64,000 nucleotides of DNA, from contig JAJDEV010000142.1 of assembly GCA_029259605.1 (NCBI GenBank), positions 1 through 64,000 on the forward strand. The letters run 5' to 3'. The stretch is from Planctomycetota bacterium. Its GTDB lineage: Bacteria > Planctomycetota > UBA1135 > GCA-002686595. Under the pieces are notes generated by a model. It saw only the letters and a list, made by a program, of their open reading frames with translations. It ran no database searches and was not told the origin of the DNA. This document shows, one piece after another, positions 1 to 7,662 of the stretch. Position numbers and translations under genes: made by a program. The first letter of the stretch is position 1. Every line of letters begins with the position of its first letter.

Positions 1-40
1 CCTAGCCCGGGTGATTCATGAGGCTTTGCCGAGATCGACG
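1..40 (-). repeat. Inverted copy of an insertion-element end
   Basis: The first 40 bases are nearly the reverse complement of the outer part of the two direct copies at 129-185 and 196-252. They share the core CTAGCCCGG, then a TTCATGAG-type block, then GAGATCGACG. Facing repeats of this kind look like the terminal inverted repeats of a transposable element. The CTAGCCCGG-ATTCATGA style of end reminds me of IS1380-family elements, but that is from memory and no transposase is present. The copy may continue beyond the window edge. Confidence 0.5.
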
Positions 41-128
41 CGGATGTGCGTCAGATCAGCGCTTCGCGACCGAAGCGCGTGGAGGCGACCTTGACGGGTC
101 GTCGAACCCGGTGAGGAAGGGAAGCGTT

Positions 129-185
129 GATATGGCGCGCAACTGCGTCGATCTCGGTGAAGGCTCATGAATGATCCGGGCTAGC
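129..185 (+). repeat. Direct repeat copy 1 of insertion-element end
   Basis: This 57-base unit matches 196-252 at all but four positions. It ends in ATGATCCGGGCTAG, the mirror image of the window start. Its end fuses into the 14-base palindrome CCGGGCTAGCCCGG at 176-189, as if two element ends met head to head. I infer a remnant of nested or tandem insertions. Confidence 0.6.
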
Positions 186-195
186 CCGGGTTATT

Positions 196-252
196 GAGAT
201 GGCGCGCAGCTGCGTCGATCTCGGTGAAGCCTCATGAATGATCCAGGCTAGC
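196..252 (+). repeat. Direct repeat copy 2 of insertion-element end, overlapping a stop codon
   Basis: Second copy of the 57-base unit, 67 bases downstream of the first. Its terminal GGCTAGC contains the stop codon (CTA at 248-250) of the thioredoxin-like gene on the minus strand. The element end therefore appears to supply that gene's termination codon. This would fit insertion at, or just inside, the original 3' end. Confidence 0.6.
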
Positions 253-1402
253 GCGAGAACTCGCGGAAGCGTTCCTTCCACGCGCGGTTCGTCGGCTCGA
301 GCTCGATGCAGCGCTTGAGCGTCTGCAGCGCGTCGTCCCGGCGTCCGGCGGCGAACAGCATGCTGGCCTTCGCGTCGAGCACCGACGGGTCGCCGGGTGC
401 GCGGGCCGCGAGTTGTTCGGCGACTCCGAGCGCCCACTGCACGTCGTCCGTCGTGAACTGATGGCGTCCGTCGAACACCCCGCCGACGACGTCCATGCCG
501 ATGCCGAGGAACGCCGGGTGGTCCGCCGGCGTGTTCGTCCAGACCCGGCGCGACGCGGCGAACGCGCGCGCGCGGTGCGTGGTGCGATCCTCCGCCGACT
601 TCGCGACGCGTTGGAGATACCCCTCGAGCTGCCAGATCGCGTACCAGCCCTCGAACAGAACGGTCGTGTCGCTCTCGTCTTCGAGGAACGCGTAGAGCGC
701 GGTCGGCTTCAGGCTGCTCGCGGCGGCCTGCCGCAGATCGGCCAGCCGGATGCGGCGCGCGGCAACGCTCTTCCCGGTCGGGTCGAGCGCGCGGATCGCG
801 TCGATCTGCTCGCGGTGCCCCTGGGCGTCGCCGAGGGTGCTCAGCTTCTGCGCCAGGGCGAAGCGCGCGGCGAAGTCCTTCGGGTCGGCCGTGATGCGCG
901 CGCGCAAGGCGCTGAGCGTCGAGTCGTTGCGCTTGACGCGCCGCACCTCTTCGACGAACTGCGCCGGATCGAGGTAACCGATCAGCACCTCGCGCAGCTC
1001 GCCGTTCGGCTCGAGGAACGCGAGCGTCGGATAGGACGGCGGCTGCAGGCGGCGCGTCACCGCGGCGTACTGCGGATCCTCGGCGTCGACGCTGAAGCAC
1101 AGCACGTCGCGCATCTCCTTGGCGACCGCCGCGTCGCGGAACGTCGTGTGGTCGAGCTTCTTGCAGAAGCCGCACCACTCGGTCCAGAAGTCGACGAAGA
1201 CGAGCCGGTCGCTGCGCTGCGCCTCGACCAAGAGCTCCTCCCACGTTCCGCAGAACCACTCGAGCGAACCGTGCTTGCCGGGGCGCTCTTCCTGCGCGGT
1301 GGACGCGCCCGCGAGCGTCGTCGCCGCGAGCAGCGCGGCGAGCAGCGCGGCGGCCGAGCGCGATCCGAAGGTGGACGTGTGGAGTCGAGAGGTGAGGGGC
1401 AT
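248..1402 (-). CDS. Exported thioredoxin-fold protein with TPR-like tail
   Basis: A 384-residue protein. Residues 1-36 form a signal peptide (arginine, then an Ala/Leu-rich core, then STAQ). A thioredoxin-like domain follows at about 45-160, with the redox motif WCGFC at 76-80 preceded by VDFW, as in thioredoxin_7/DsbD-gamma type domains. The likely role is thiol-disulfide exchange or protein folding outside the cytoplasm. The C-terminal 200 residues are helical; the last 60 (AARAPGDPSVLDAKASMLFA onward) read as TPR-like repeats. The ATG at 1400-1402 is the only start that includes the whole signal peptide. The stop codon lies inside an insertion-element end, so the native C-terminus may have been trimmed. 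Substrate unknown. Confidence 0.8.
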   Translation of the reverse strand: MPLTSRLHTSTFGSRSAAALLAALLAATTLAGASTAQEERPGKHGSLEWFCGTWEELLVEAQRSDRLVFVDFWTEWCGFCKKLDHTTFRDAAVAKEMRDVLCFSVDAEDPQYAAVTRRLQPPSYPTLAFLEPNGELREVLIGYLDPAQFVEEVRRVKRNDSTLSALRARITADPKDFAARFALAQKLSTLGDAQGHREQIDAIRALDPTGKSVAARRIRLADLRQAAASSLKPTALYAFLEDESDTTVLFEGWYAIWQLEGYLQRVAKSAEDRTTHRARAFAASRRVWTNTPADHPAFLGIGMDVVGGVFDGRHQFTTDDVQWALGVAEQLAARAPGDPSVLDAKASMLFAAGRRDDALQTLKRCIELEPTNRAWKERFREFSR

Positions 1403-1824
1403 CGGGTGGGGGAGCCGGCAGGGGAACGGCGAGGCCGGTCCGATCGCGGGATCCTAGCACCCGCCCCTTCGGCCGCGCCGAAACGCCCACGGAAGGCGGC
1501 CGCGTCCGGACGCGTTTCGGGGCCGAGCGCGCGCGCTCGCGACGCGCGCGCCGCCCTTTCTCCGCCCCCCGGGCCGATTCCGTGGCGCGCACCGGGGCGG
1601 CGCGCGGGAAGCGTCGGACGGCGCTCCGGGGACCTCTTGCACGACCCGAACGGCGGTCTTGCGGTGCGCGCACGTTGGCGCACGGGGCCGCGCGCGTTCC
1701 GTCGCGGCCGGGGTTGCCGTAGGATACGCGCCCGCCGGCGCCGCGCCCGTCCCGGCGTCCGCGTCGCGCGGCGCGGCTCGCACGTCCCATCGCTTCGCAA
1801 GGCCGACCTTTGAATCCGACTTCG
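1403..1824. other. Divergent intergenic region with nested palindromes
   Basis: About 420 bases separate the divergent thioredoxin-like and aminotransferase genes. I see no convincing ORF or RNA gene. A 9-base inverted repeat (CCGAAACGC at 1478-1486, GCGTTTCGG at 1512-1520) encloses and partly overlaps the 14-base palindrome CGCGTCCGGACGCG at 1501-1514. A TAGGAT motif at 1720-1725 could be a -10 element for the + strand gene. I see no clear -35. Confidence 0.4.
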
Positions 1825-3054
1825 ATGAGCCCGTCCGCCCGCCTCGTCCCCGCGAGCGCCTCGCGCCCCGGCGACGACCCGATCTTCGCGCTCAACGCCG
1901 AGGCGACGAGTCGCGCCGCGGCGGGTGAGTCGATCCTGAACTCGACCCTCGGCGCGCTGATGTGGGACGACGGACGGCTCGCCGTCATGCCGTCCGTGTT
2001 CGAGGCGTTCCGTCGCGTGCCGCCGGAGATCGCCGCGGCCTACGCGCCGATCTCGGGCTCGAAGGCGTTCCTCGACGCGATTCGCGAGGACCTGTTCGCG
2101 GACAGCGCGCTCGGGAAGTACGCCGTCGCAGCCGCGACGCCGGGCGGCACCGGCGCCTGCCACCACGCGCTCGTCAACTTCCTCGAGCCGGGCCAGAAGC
2201 TGCTGACGACGTCGTACTTCTGGGGGCCCTACGCGATCCTCGCCGAGCACACGCGTCGCGGCGTCGAAACGTTCGCCATGTTCGCGGAGGACGGTTCGTT
2301 CGACGTCGACGCGCTCGAGGCCGCCTGCGACAAGCTCATCGAGGAGCAGGGCCGCGTGCTCCTGTTCCTCAACACGCCGTGCAACAACCCGACGGGCTAC
2401 TCGCTCGACGACCACGATTGGGAGCGCTTGATCCCGGTGCTCGCCGCCGCGGCCGAGCGCGCGCCCGTCGCGATCTTGCTCGACCTCGCCTACGCGAAGT
2501 TCTCGGCGCCGGACTCGACGCGTTGGACCGACCACGTCGAACGGCTGCTCGGTAAGGCCACCTTGCTCTTCGCGTGGACCGCGTCGAAGGCCTTCGCGCA
2601 GTACGGCGCGCGCGTCGGCGCGCTCGTCGCGGTCGAGCAGGACGACGAAGAGCGCGCGCGCATCAAGAACGCGATCGGGTATTCGTGCCGCGGAACCTGG
2701 TCGAACTGCAACCACCTCGGGATGCTCGCCGTGACCGAGCTCCTGACCGACCCCGCGCTGCGCGCCGCCTGCGACGCCGAGCGCGAGAAGCTGTGCCGTC
2801 TGCTCGACGAGCGCGTCCAGGTCTTCAACGAGCTCGCGTCGAAGGCGGGGCTGGCGTATCCGCGCTACGAGGGCGGCTTTTTCGTCGCCGTCTTCACGCC
2901 GAACGCGAAGAAGACCTCCGAGGTCATGCGTGAGCGCGGCGTCTTCGTCGTGCCGCTGCAGACGACGGCCGTGCGCGTCGCGGTGTGCTCGACGAAGGTC
3001 GACGACATGCCGCGTTTGGTCGACGCGCTGGTCGCGGGCATCGCGGCGAGCTGA
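1825..3054 (+). CDS. PLP-dependent aminotransferase, class I/II
   Basis: A fold-type-I aminotransferase of 409 residues. Family landmarks run in order: the GGTGACHHAL cofactor-phosphate loop, LFLNTPCNNPTGYS for the pyridine-ring asparagine, LLDLAYAKFS for the PLP-N1 aspartate and Tyr, and the Schiff-base lysine at residue 255 in WTASKAFAQYGARVGA. The overall pattern is closest to aromatic/aspartate aminotransferases, transferring an amino group to a 2-oxo acid in the cytoplasm. Substrate cannot be read from the sequence. An alternative TTG start at 1810 has an AAGG seven bases upstream and would add five residues. The diaminopropionate ammonia-lyase-like gene follows seven bases after the stop, suggesting co-transcription. 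Confidence 0.85.
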   Translation: MSPSARLVPASASRPGDDPIFALNAEATSRAAAGESILNSTLGALMWDDGRLAVMPSVFEAFRRVPPEIAAAYAPISGSKAFLDAIREDLFADSALGKYAVAAATPGGTGACHHALVNFLEPGQKLLTTSYFWGPYAILAEHTRRGVETFAMFAEDGSFDVDALEAACDKLIEEQGRVLLFLNTPCNNPTGYSLDDHDWERLIPVLAAAAERAPVAILLDLAYAKFSAPDSTRWTDHVERLLGKATLLFAWTASKAFAQYGARVGALVAVEQDDEERARIKNAIGYSCRGTWSNCNHLGMLAVTELLTDPALRAACDAEREKLCRLLDERVQVFNELASKAGLAYPRYEGGFFVAVFTPNAKKTSEVMRERGVFVVPLQTTAVRVAVCSTKVDDMPRLVDALVAGIAAS

Positions 3055-3061
3055 GCCTCGC

Positions 3062-4165
3062 GTGAGCGGCGTCTTCCTCAACCCGCGCTGCGACGACGGG
3101 CCGATCGGAGGCGGCGGTTCGTCCGAGCCGCGGCGCCTGCACCGACGCCTGCCGGGGTACGAGGTGACGCCGCTGCAGCGCGTGCCGACGCTCGCCCGCG
3201 CGCTCGGTGTCGGCGAGGTGTTCGTGAAGGACGAGACGTCGCGCCTCGGCTTGCCGGCCTTCAAGATCCTCGGCGGCGCGTGGGGCGTCTATCGAGCCCT
3301 CGAACGCTTCGCGGGCGAGCGCTTCGATCCCGACGCGTCGTTCGAAGAGCTGCGCGCACGGGTGAAGACGCTCGGACCGCTGACGCTCGCGACCGCGACG
3401 GCCGGCAACCACGGGCGTGGCGTCGCGCGCGTCGCGCGGCTGCTCGGGCTCGCTGCCGAGATCACCGTGCCGGCGGGCACGCAACCGGCGCGCATCGAGG
3501 CGCTCGTCGCGGAGGGCGCGCGCGTGATCGAGTTCGGCGGCGACTACGACTCCGCGGTCGTGCAGGTGCTCGGCACCGCCGACGAACGCACGCTCGTCAT
3601 CCAGGACAACGCGACGGAAGCCGAGTCGGACATGGTGCGCTGGATCGTCGAGGGGTACGGGACCTTGTTCCACGAGCTCGACGAGCAGCTCGTGCGCGCC
3701 GGCAAGGTCGCGAGCACCGTCTTCCTTCCCGTGGGCGCGGGCGCGCTCGCGGCGGCGGGGATCGCGCACTTCCGCGCCGCGACGCGTGCGGCGCGTCCGA
3801 TCGTGGTTGGCGTCGAGCCGACGGACGCGGCGTGCGCCTTGGCCGCGCTGCGGGCCGGCGAAGTCGTACGCGTCGACGGCCCCCAGCGTTCGATCATGGC
3901 CGGGATGAACTGCGCGCGGATCGCGGCGCCGGCGTGGCCCTACCTGCGCGATGGGATGCGCGCGATCGTCACGATCGACGATGGTGCGTGCCGCTCGGCG
4001 ATGACCGAGCTGCGCGAGCTCGGCATCGAGGTCGGCGAGTGCGGAGCGGCGGGGCTGGCCGGGCTCGAGCGAGCGGCTGTGTGCGACGAGCGTGAGGCGC
4101 TCGGACTCGGCGCCGACGCGACCGTCGTCCTGCTCGCGACGGAAGGTCGGACGTCCGGCGACTAG
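3062..4165 (+). CDS. Diaminopropionate ammonia-lyase-like PLP enzyme
   Basis: A 367-residue fold-type-II PLP enzyme. The N-terminal block RRLPGYEVTPLQRVPTLA, then FVKDETSRLGLPAFKILGG (Schiff-base lysine at about residue 68) and TATAGNHGRGVARVARLLG, is the diaminopropionate ammonia-lyase/threonine dehydratase pattern. Known members convert 2,3-diaminopropionate, and sometimes serine, to pyruvate and ammonia. The GTG at 3062 sits seven bases after the aminotransferase stop; the open frame further upstream only overlaps that gene. The TAG stop at 4163-4165 shares the tetramer CTAG with the stop of the convergent decarboxylase gene. Substrate preference (diaminopropionate versus another beta-substituted amino acid) is uncertain. 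Confidence 0.8.
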   Translation: MSGVFLNPRCDDGPIGGGGSSEPRRLHRRLPGYEVTPLQRVPTLARALGVGEVFVKDETSRLGLPAFKILGGAWGVYRALERFAGERFDPDASFEELRARVKTLGPLTLATATAGNHGRGVARVARLLGLAAEITVPAGTQPARIEALVAEGARVIEFGGDYDSAVVQVLGTADERTLVIQDNATEAESDMVRWIVEGYGTLFHELDEQLVRAGKVASTVFLPVGAGALAAAGIAHFRAATRAARPIVVGVEPTDAACALAALRAGEVVRVDGPQRSIMAGMNCARIAAPAWPYLRDGMRAIVTIDDGACRSAMTELRELGIEVGECGAAGLAGLERAAVCDEREALGLGADATVVLLATEGRTSGD

Positions 4166-5553
4166 TCGGTTTCGTTCGCGATTCGGATCATCGCCGCGAG
4201 GCTGCGTTCGACGTCGTCCGGCGTCGTCGACCACGACGACACGGCGATGCGCATCGCCGTCCGTCCGCGCCACGTGGTCCCGCCCGCCCAGCACGTGCCG
4301 TCGCGCTGGATGGCTTCGATGACGCGTGACGTCCGCTCGTCGGCGCCGAACGAGACGAGCACCTGGTTGAGCTCGACGTCGGCCAGGATTTCGTAGCCCG
4401 CTGCGGCGAGCCCGTCGGCGAAGCGCTTCGCGAACACGCAGCAGCGCTCGACGAGGTCGGCGACACCGGAGCGTCCGAGCGAGCGCAGGGCCGCCCACAC
4501 CTCGATCCCGCGCGCGCGGCGGGACATCTCGGGAGTCGCGTCCGCCGGGTCGGGCGCGACGTCGGGGACGATGTACGGCGCGTGGAAGCGCATCGCCGTG
4601 CGCAGCGCATCGCCGTCGCGGCAAATCACGACGCCCGAGTCGTACGGGACGTTGAGCCACTTGTGCGCGTCGAGCGACCACGAGTCGGCGCCCTCGCAAC
4701 CGGCGGCGAGGTGCGCGCGCTTCGGCGCTGCCGCGGCCCACAGTCCGAAGGCGCCGTCGACGTGCACCCACGAACCGGAAGCCCGCGCGTGCGCGCAGAT
4801 CTCGCCCGCCGGGTCGAAGGCTCCGCTGTTCACGTTGCCCGCGTTGATGCAGATCAGCGCCGGTTCGTCGAGCTTCGGCAGCGCGTCGGCGCGCATGCGG
4901 CCCTGGTCGTCGATCGGAATGCGCTCGACGCGCTCGCGCCCGAAGCCGACCAGACCGAGCGCTTTCAGCAAGCTGATGTGGACCTCGTCGCCGACGAGCA
5001 CGCGCAACTCCGGTGCGCCGAACATGCCGCGGGCGTCGACGTCCCAACCCTGCGCGAGCAAGAGCGACCGGCGCGCCGCGATCACGCCCGAGAGGTTCGC
5101 CATCGTCGCGCCGGTGGTGAATCCCACGGCGCAGTTCGGGTCGAGCGAGAGCGCGTCGAGCATCCACCCGCTCGCGATCTGCTCGAGCCTCGCGCCGATG
5201 GGGGAGACGCGCGCGAGCCCCGCGCACTGGTCCCAGGCCGAGGCGAGGACGGCCGCGCCCGTGCACGCCGGAAGCGAGCCGCCGATGACGAAGCCGAAGT
5301 AGCGACCGCCGGTCGTTGCGGCGGTCGCCGGCGAGCCGTACTCGTCGAGCAGGCTCAGTACGTCGTGCGGATCGGACGGGCCGTCGGGGAACGCGCCGCC
5401 GAGCGCGTCCGTGGCCGCGATCGCGGCGGGCGTCGGAAACACGTCGCGGTCGTCGATCGTGCGGAGGTAGCGCTGTCCGCGCTCGGCCGCGTCGGCGACG
5501 AGCGCGGCGGACTGTTCCAGGGCGTGTTCTGTCTTCACGGGTCTCTCGTTCAT
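4162..5553 (-). CDS. Group II PLP-dependent amino-acid decarboxylase
   Basis: A 463-residue member of the aromatic-L-amino-acid/glutamate decarboxylase family. The catalytic lysine is residue 298 in LDAHKWLNVPYDSG. Upstream lie CAVGFTTGATMANLSGVIAA (cofactor-phosphate region) and WVHVDGAFGLWA (PLP aspartate region). It removes CO2 from an amino acid to give an amine; the substrate is not evident. Two tandem ATGs (5554-5556 and 5551-5553) follow an AGAGG. The second has the better spacing (six bases) and is used here. The ATG pair overlaps the TGA of the oxidase gene upstream (ACATGATGA), so translation is probably coupled. It is the last gene of a three-gene minus-strand operon. Confidence 0.85.
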   Translation of the reverse strand: MNERPVKTEHALEQSAALVADAAERGQRYLRTIDDRDVFPTPAAIAATDALGGAFPDGPSDPHDVLSLLDEYGSPATAATTGGRYFGFVIGGSLPACTGAAVLASAWDQCAGLARVSPIGARLEQIASGWMLDALSLDPNCAVGFTTGATMANLSGVIAARRSLLLAQGWDVDARGMFGAPELRVLVGDEVHISLLKALGLVGFGRERVERIPIDDQGRMRADALPKLDEPALICINAGNVNSGAFDPAGEICAHARASGSWVHVDGAFGLWAAAAPKRAHLAAGCEGADSWSLDAHKWLNVPYDSGVVICRDGDALRTAMRFHAPYIVPDVAPDPADATPEMSRRARGIEVWAALRSLGRSGVADLVERCCVFAKRFADGLAAAGYEILADVELNQVLVSFGADERTSRVIEAIQRDGTCWAGGTTWRGRTAMRIAVSSWSTTPDDVERSLAAMIRIANETD

Positions 5554-6497
5554 CATGTTCCTCTGGCGAGTGTTCGTACTTCCTCCGCGCAACCGATCGA
5601 GAGCGTCACTCCCGCGCCGCCGTGTCCATAGCAGTGCACGACGGGCGTGCCCGAAGCGAGGTGTTCCAGTTCGAGCCGCACGCCCGTGCGGCCGGGGCGC
5701 AGGCCGACGGCGACGTCGCGCGGCTCCTCTTGCGGGATGCGTTCGTCGCGCGCCGCGCAGCGCCGCAGGATGTCGCGCGTGACGTTCGCGTCGGGTGTCC
5801 GCCCTTCCGCGCCGCGCACGTTCGTTCCGCCGAGCACGACGTCGTTGGAGCGCGGCACGATGTAGCCGAACTCGGCGTCGCTCAGCCGGAACAGCTCCCA
5901 GGTGTCGCGACCGAACGACGGAACGCGGACGACCTGGCCCTGGATCGGGAAGACCGCGTCGTCGGAGCACAGCTCGCGCGCGCCCAGGCCGCAGCAGTTC
6001 ACGATCAAATCGGCCTCCGCCTCGACGTCGGCGAGCGCGGCGAGCGTGCGCGGCTCGATCGCGACCCCGAAGCCGGCGAGTTCGCGCTCGAGCCACGCGA
6101 GGTAGACCGGCGTTTCGATGATCGGCACGGTAAAGGCGCGCCCGACCGTGAACGGCGCGGGGATCTCCTCGGCGCGCAGGTCGCGCACGCCGAGGGCACG
6201 CATCCACGGTGGACTGGCGCCGAAGGCGTCGACATCCAGGTCCACCCCGGCGCACAGCGCAACACCCGTGGTCGCGTCCTGCGCGAGCTCCCGGAACACC
6301 TCGAGCGAGCGCAAGGCCCAGGGAGTGACGCGTTCCTCGGGCTCGACCTCATAGGGAAGCCAAAGCGCGGCGGCGACCGACGAAACGACGCGCTCGGGAC
6401 GCTCGCTCGCGACGATGCGCACACGCGCCCCGTCGCGCGCGAGTTCGAGCGCGCTCGTCAGTCCGACCACGCCCGCGCCGACCACGACGGCCCTCAA
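5553..6497 (-). CDS. D-amino-acid oxidase (FAD)
   Basis: A 314-residue DAO-family flavoprotein. The FAD-binding GAGVVGLTSALEL begins at residue 7. The family signature CYGHGGAGVTLSIGCAEEV is near the C-terminus, and GLRPGRTGVRLE carries the substrate-carboxylate arginine. It oxidises D-amino acids to 2-oxo acids, ammonia and H2O2. The frame runs open far upstream, but the flavin-binding strand RAVVVGAG starts immediately after a TTG at 6495-6497. That TTG overlaps the TGA of the dipeptidase gene as TTGA, so I take it as the start. D-aspartate oxidase is a close alternative. Between a D-Ala-D-Ala dipeptidase and a decarboxylase, a role in using D-amino acids from peptidoglycan is plausible. 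Confidence 0.85.
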   Translation of the reverse strand: MRAVVVGAGVVGLTSALELARDGARVRIVASERPERVVSSVAAALWLPYEVEPEERVTPWALRSLEVFRELAQDATTGVALCAGVDLDVDAFGASPPWMRALGVRDLRAEEIPAPFTVGRAFTVPIIETPVYLAWLERELAGFGVAIEPRTLAALADVEAEADLIVNCCGLGARELCSDDAVFPIQGQVVRVPSFGRDTWELFRLSDAEFGYIVPRSNDVVLGGTNVRGAEGRTPDANVTRDILRRCAARDERIPQEEPRDVAVGLRPGRTGVRLELEHLASGTPVVHCYGHGGAGVTLSIGCAEEVRTLARGT

Positions 6498-7561
6498 CGG
6501 CCCGCCTTCGACGAGGGAAAGTCCTCGATGATCGGATAGTCGCGCCACCCCTCGAAGTCGAAGTGCCACCACTCGCCGGGGTAGACCGTGAAGCCCTCGG
6601 CCTCCATCGCGTGGCGTAGGACCCCGCGGTACCAGCGCTCGCGCGCCGTGCCGCCGGGATAGTCCGGGGACGCGCGCGGCGAGAACTCGTCGTAGCCGCT
6701 GACCATCGGAACCGGCGCGCCGGTCGCGCGGTCGTAGAGCGTGAGGTCGATGGCGCATCCCCGGTTGTGGCGCGAGCCCTCGGCCGGGTCTGCCACGAAC
6801 TCGCGCAAGTGTTCGGGCGTCGCGTCCCAGAACATCTTCGTCACGCGCCACGGTCGGAAGGCGTCGTGAATCAGAAGCCCGAGGTTCTGGCGGGCGAGGC
6901 GGTCGCGCACACGCACGAGCGCGGCGGCCACGGGGCGCTGGGCCCACGCCTCGGGCGCCCCGTAGAGCGCGGCGCCGAGGAAGTTGTTCGTCGTCGCGTA
7001 GCGGATGTCGAAGCGCAAGCCCTCGATGGCGCGCAAGTCGACCAGGTCCGCCGGCAGCTTGTCCGTTTCGAGTGGCGGCGTCGCGTTCGCGGCGTCGCGG
7101 CGCAGGACGTCCATCGTCGCGAGCGGAACGATGCGAAAGGTCTCGTCGTTCTCGCCGTCGAGCCAGCGGCGCTCGAACGGAAACCCGGCGATCCGAATCC
7201 GCGCGACGCGACCGAAGTTGCCGCGCTCGAAGAGGAGCTCTGCGCCGGCGCGGACGCCGCCTTCCGGAAAGCGGAAGGGGCCGGGCGCGCGCCCCTCCAG
7301 CGCGACGGCGTTCGCCTGTCCGAGGCGCGCGTGCAGGCGGCCGTCCTGCTCGAACAGGAGGAAGCCGGTCCCCTCGGCGCCGTATTCGCCGAGCCACTCA
7401 CGCAGCGCGGGCGGACAAGGCGCCGGCAAGGGGGCTGCGTACGGATGCAGGGCGTCGTCGACGGTCGCGCACCCGAGCGCGAGCGCCGCGGCCCCGGCAA
7501 CGACGGCGCGCAGGCACCGCAGCGGCGTGCGCGAGCGTCGTGTGTGCGTCGAAGCGGACAT
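6494..7561 (-). CDS. VanX/DdpX-like D-alanyl-D-alanine dipeptidase lipoprotein (M15D)
   Basis: A 355-residue exported lipoprotein with signal peptide and lipobox LALGC (Cys31). Residues 35-170 are an extra beta-rich N-terminal domain of unknown role. The catalytic domain follows: SRHNRGCAIDLTLYD gives the SxHxxGxAxD zinc motif (H265, D272), and GEWWHFDF gives the ExxH motif (E330, H333). This is the peptidase M15D pattern, which cleaves D-Ala-D-Ala. The ATG at 7559-7561 is chosen because the signal peptide starts there. It is the first gene of the operon with the D-amino-acid oxidase and decarboxylase. The genes flanking this operon give no sign of vancomycin resistance, so nutrient or wall turnover is more likely. 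Confidence 0.85.
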   Translation of the reverse strand: MSASTHTRRSRTPLRCLRAVVAGAAALALGCATVDDALHPYAAPLPAPCPPALREWLGEYGAEGTGFLLFEQDGRLHARLGQANAVALEGRAPGPFRFPEGGVRAGAELLFERGNFGRVARIRIAGFPFERRWLDGENDETFRIVPLATMDVLRRDAANATPPLETDKLPADLVDLRAIEGLRFDIRYATTNNFLGAALYGAPEAWAQRPVAAALVRVRDRLARQNLGLLIHDAFRPWRVTKMFWDATPEHLREFVADPAEGSRHNRGCAIDLTLYDRATGAPVPMVSGYDEFSPRASPDYPGGTARERWYRGVLRHAMEAEGFTVYPGEWWHFDFEGWRDYPIIEDFPSSKAGR

Positions 7562-7662
7562 CGCGGCACGTGATAGCACGTCACACGCGGTCGAGCCAGT
7601 TCGCGGCGATTGCTCACCATCGGTCGTTGTCTTCGCCCGTGCCGCTCGGCTCCAATACAGAC

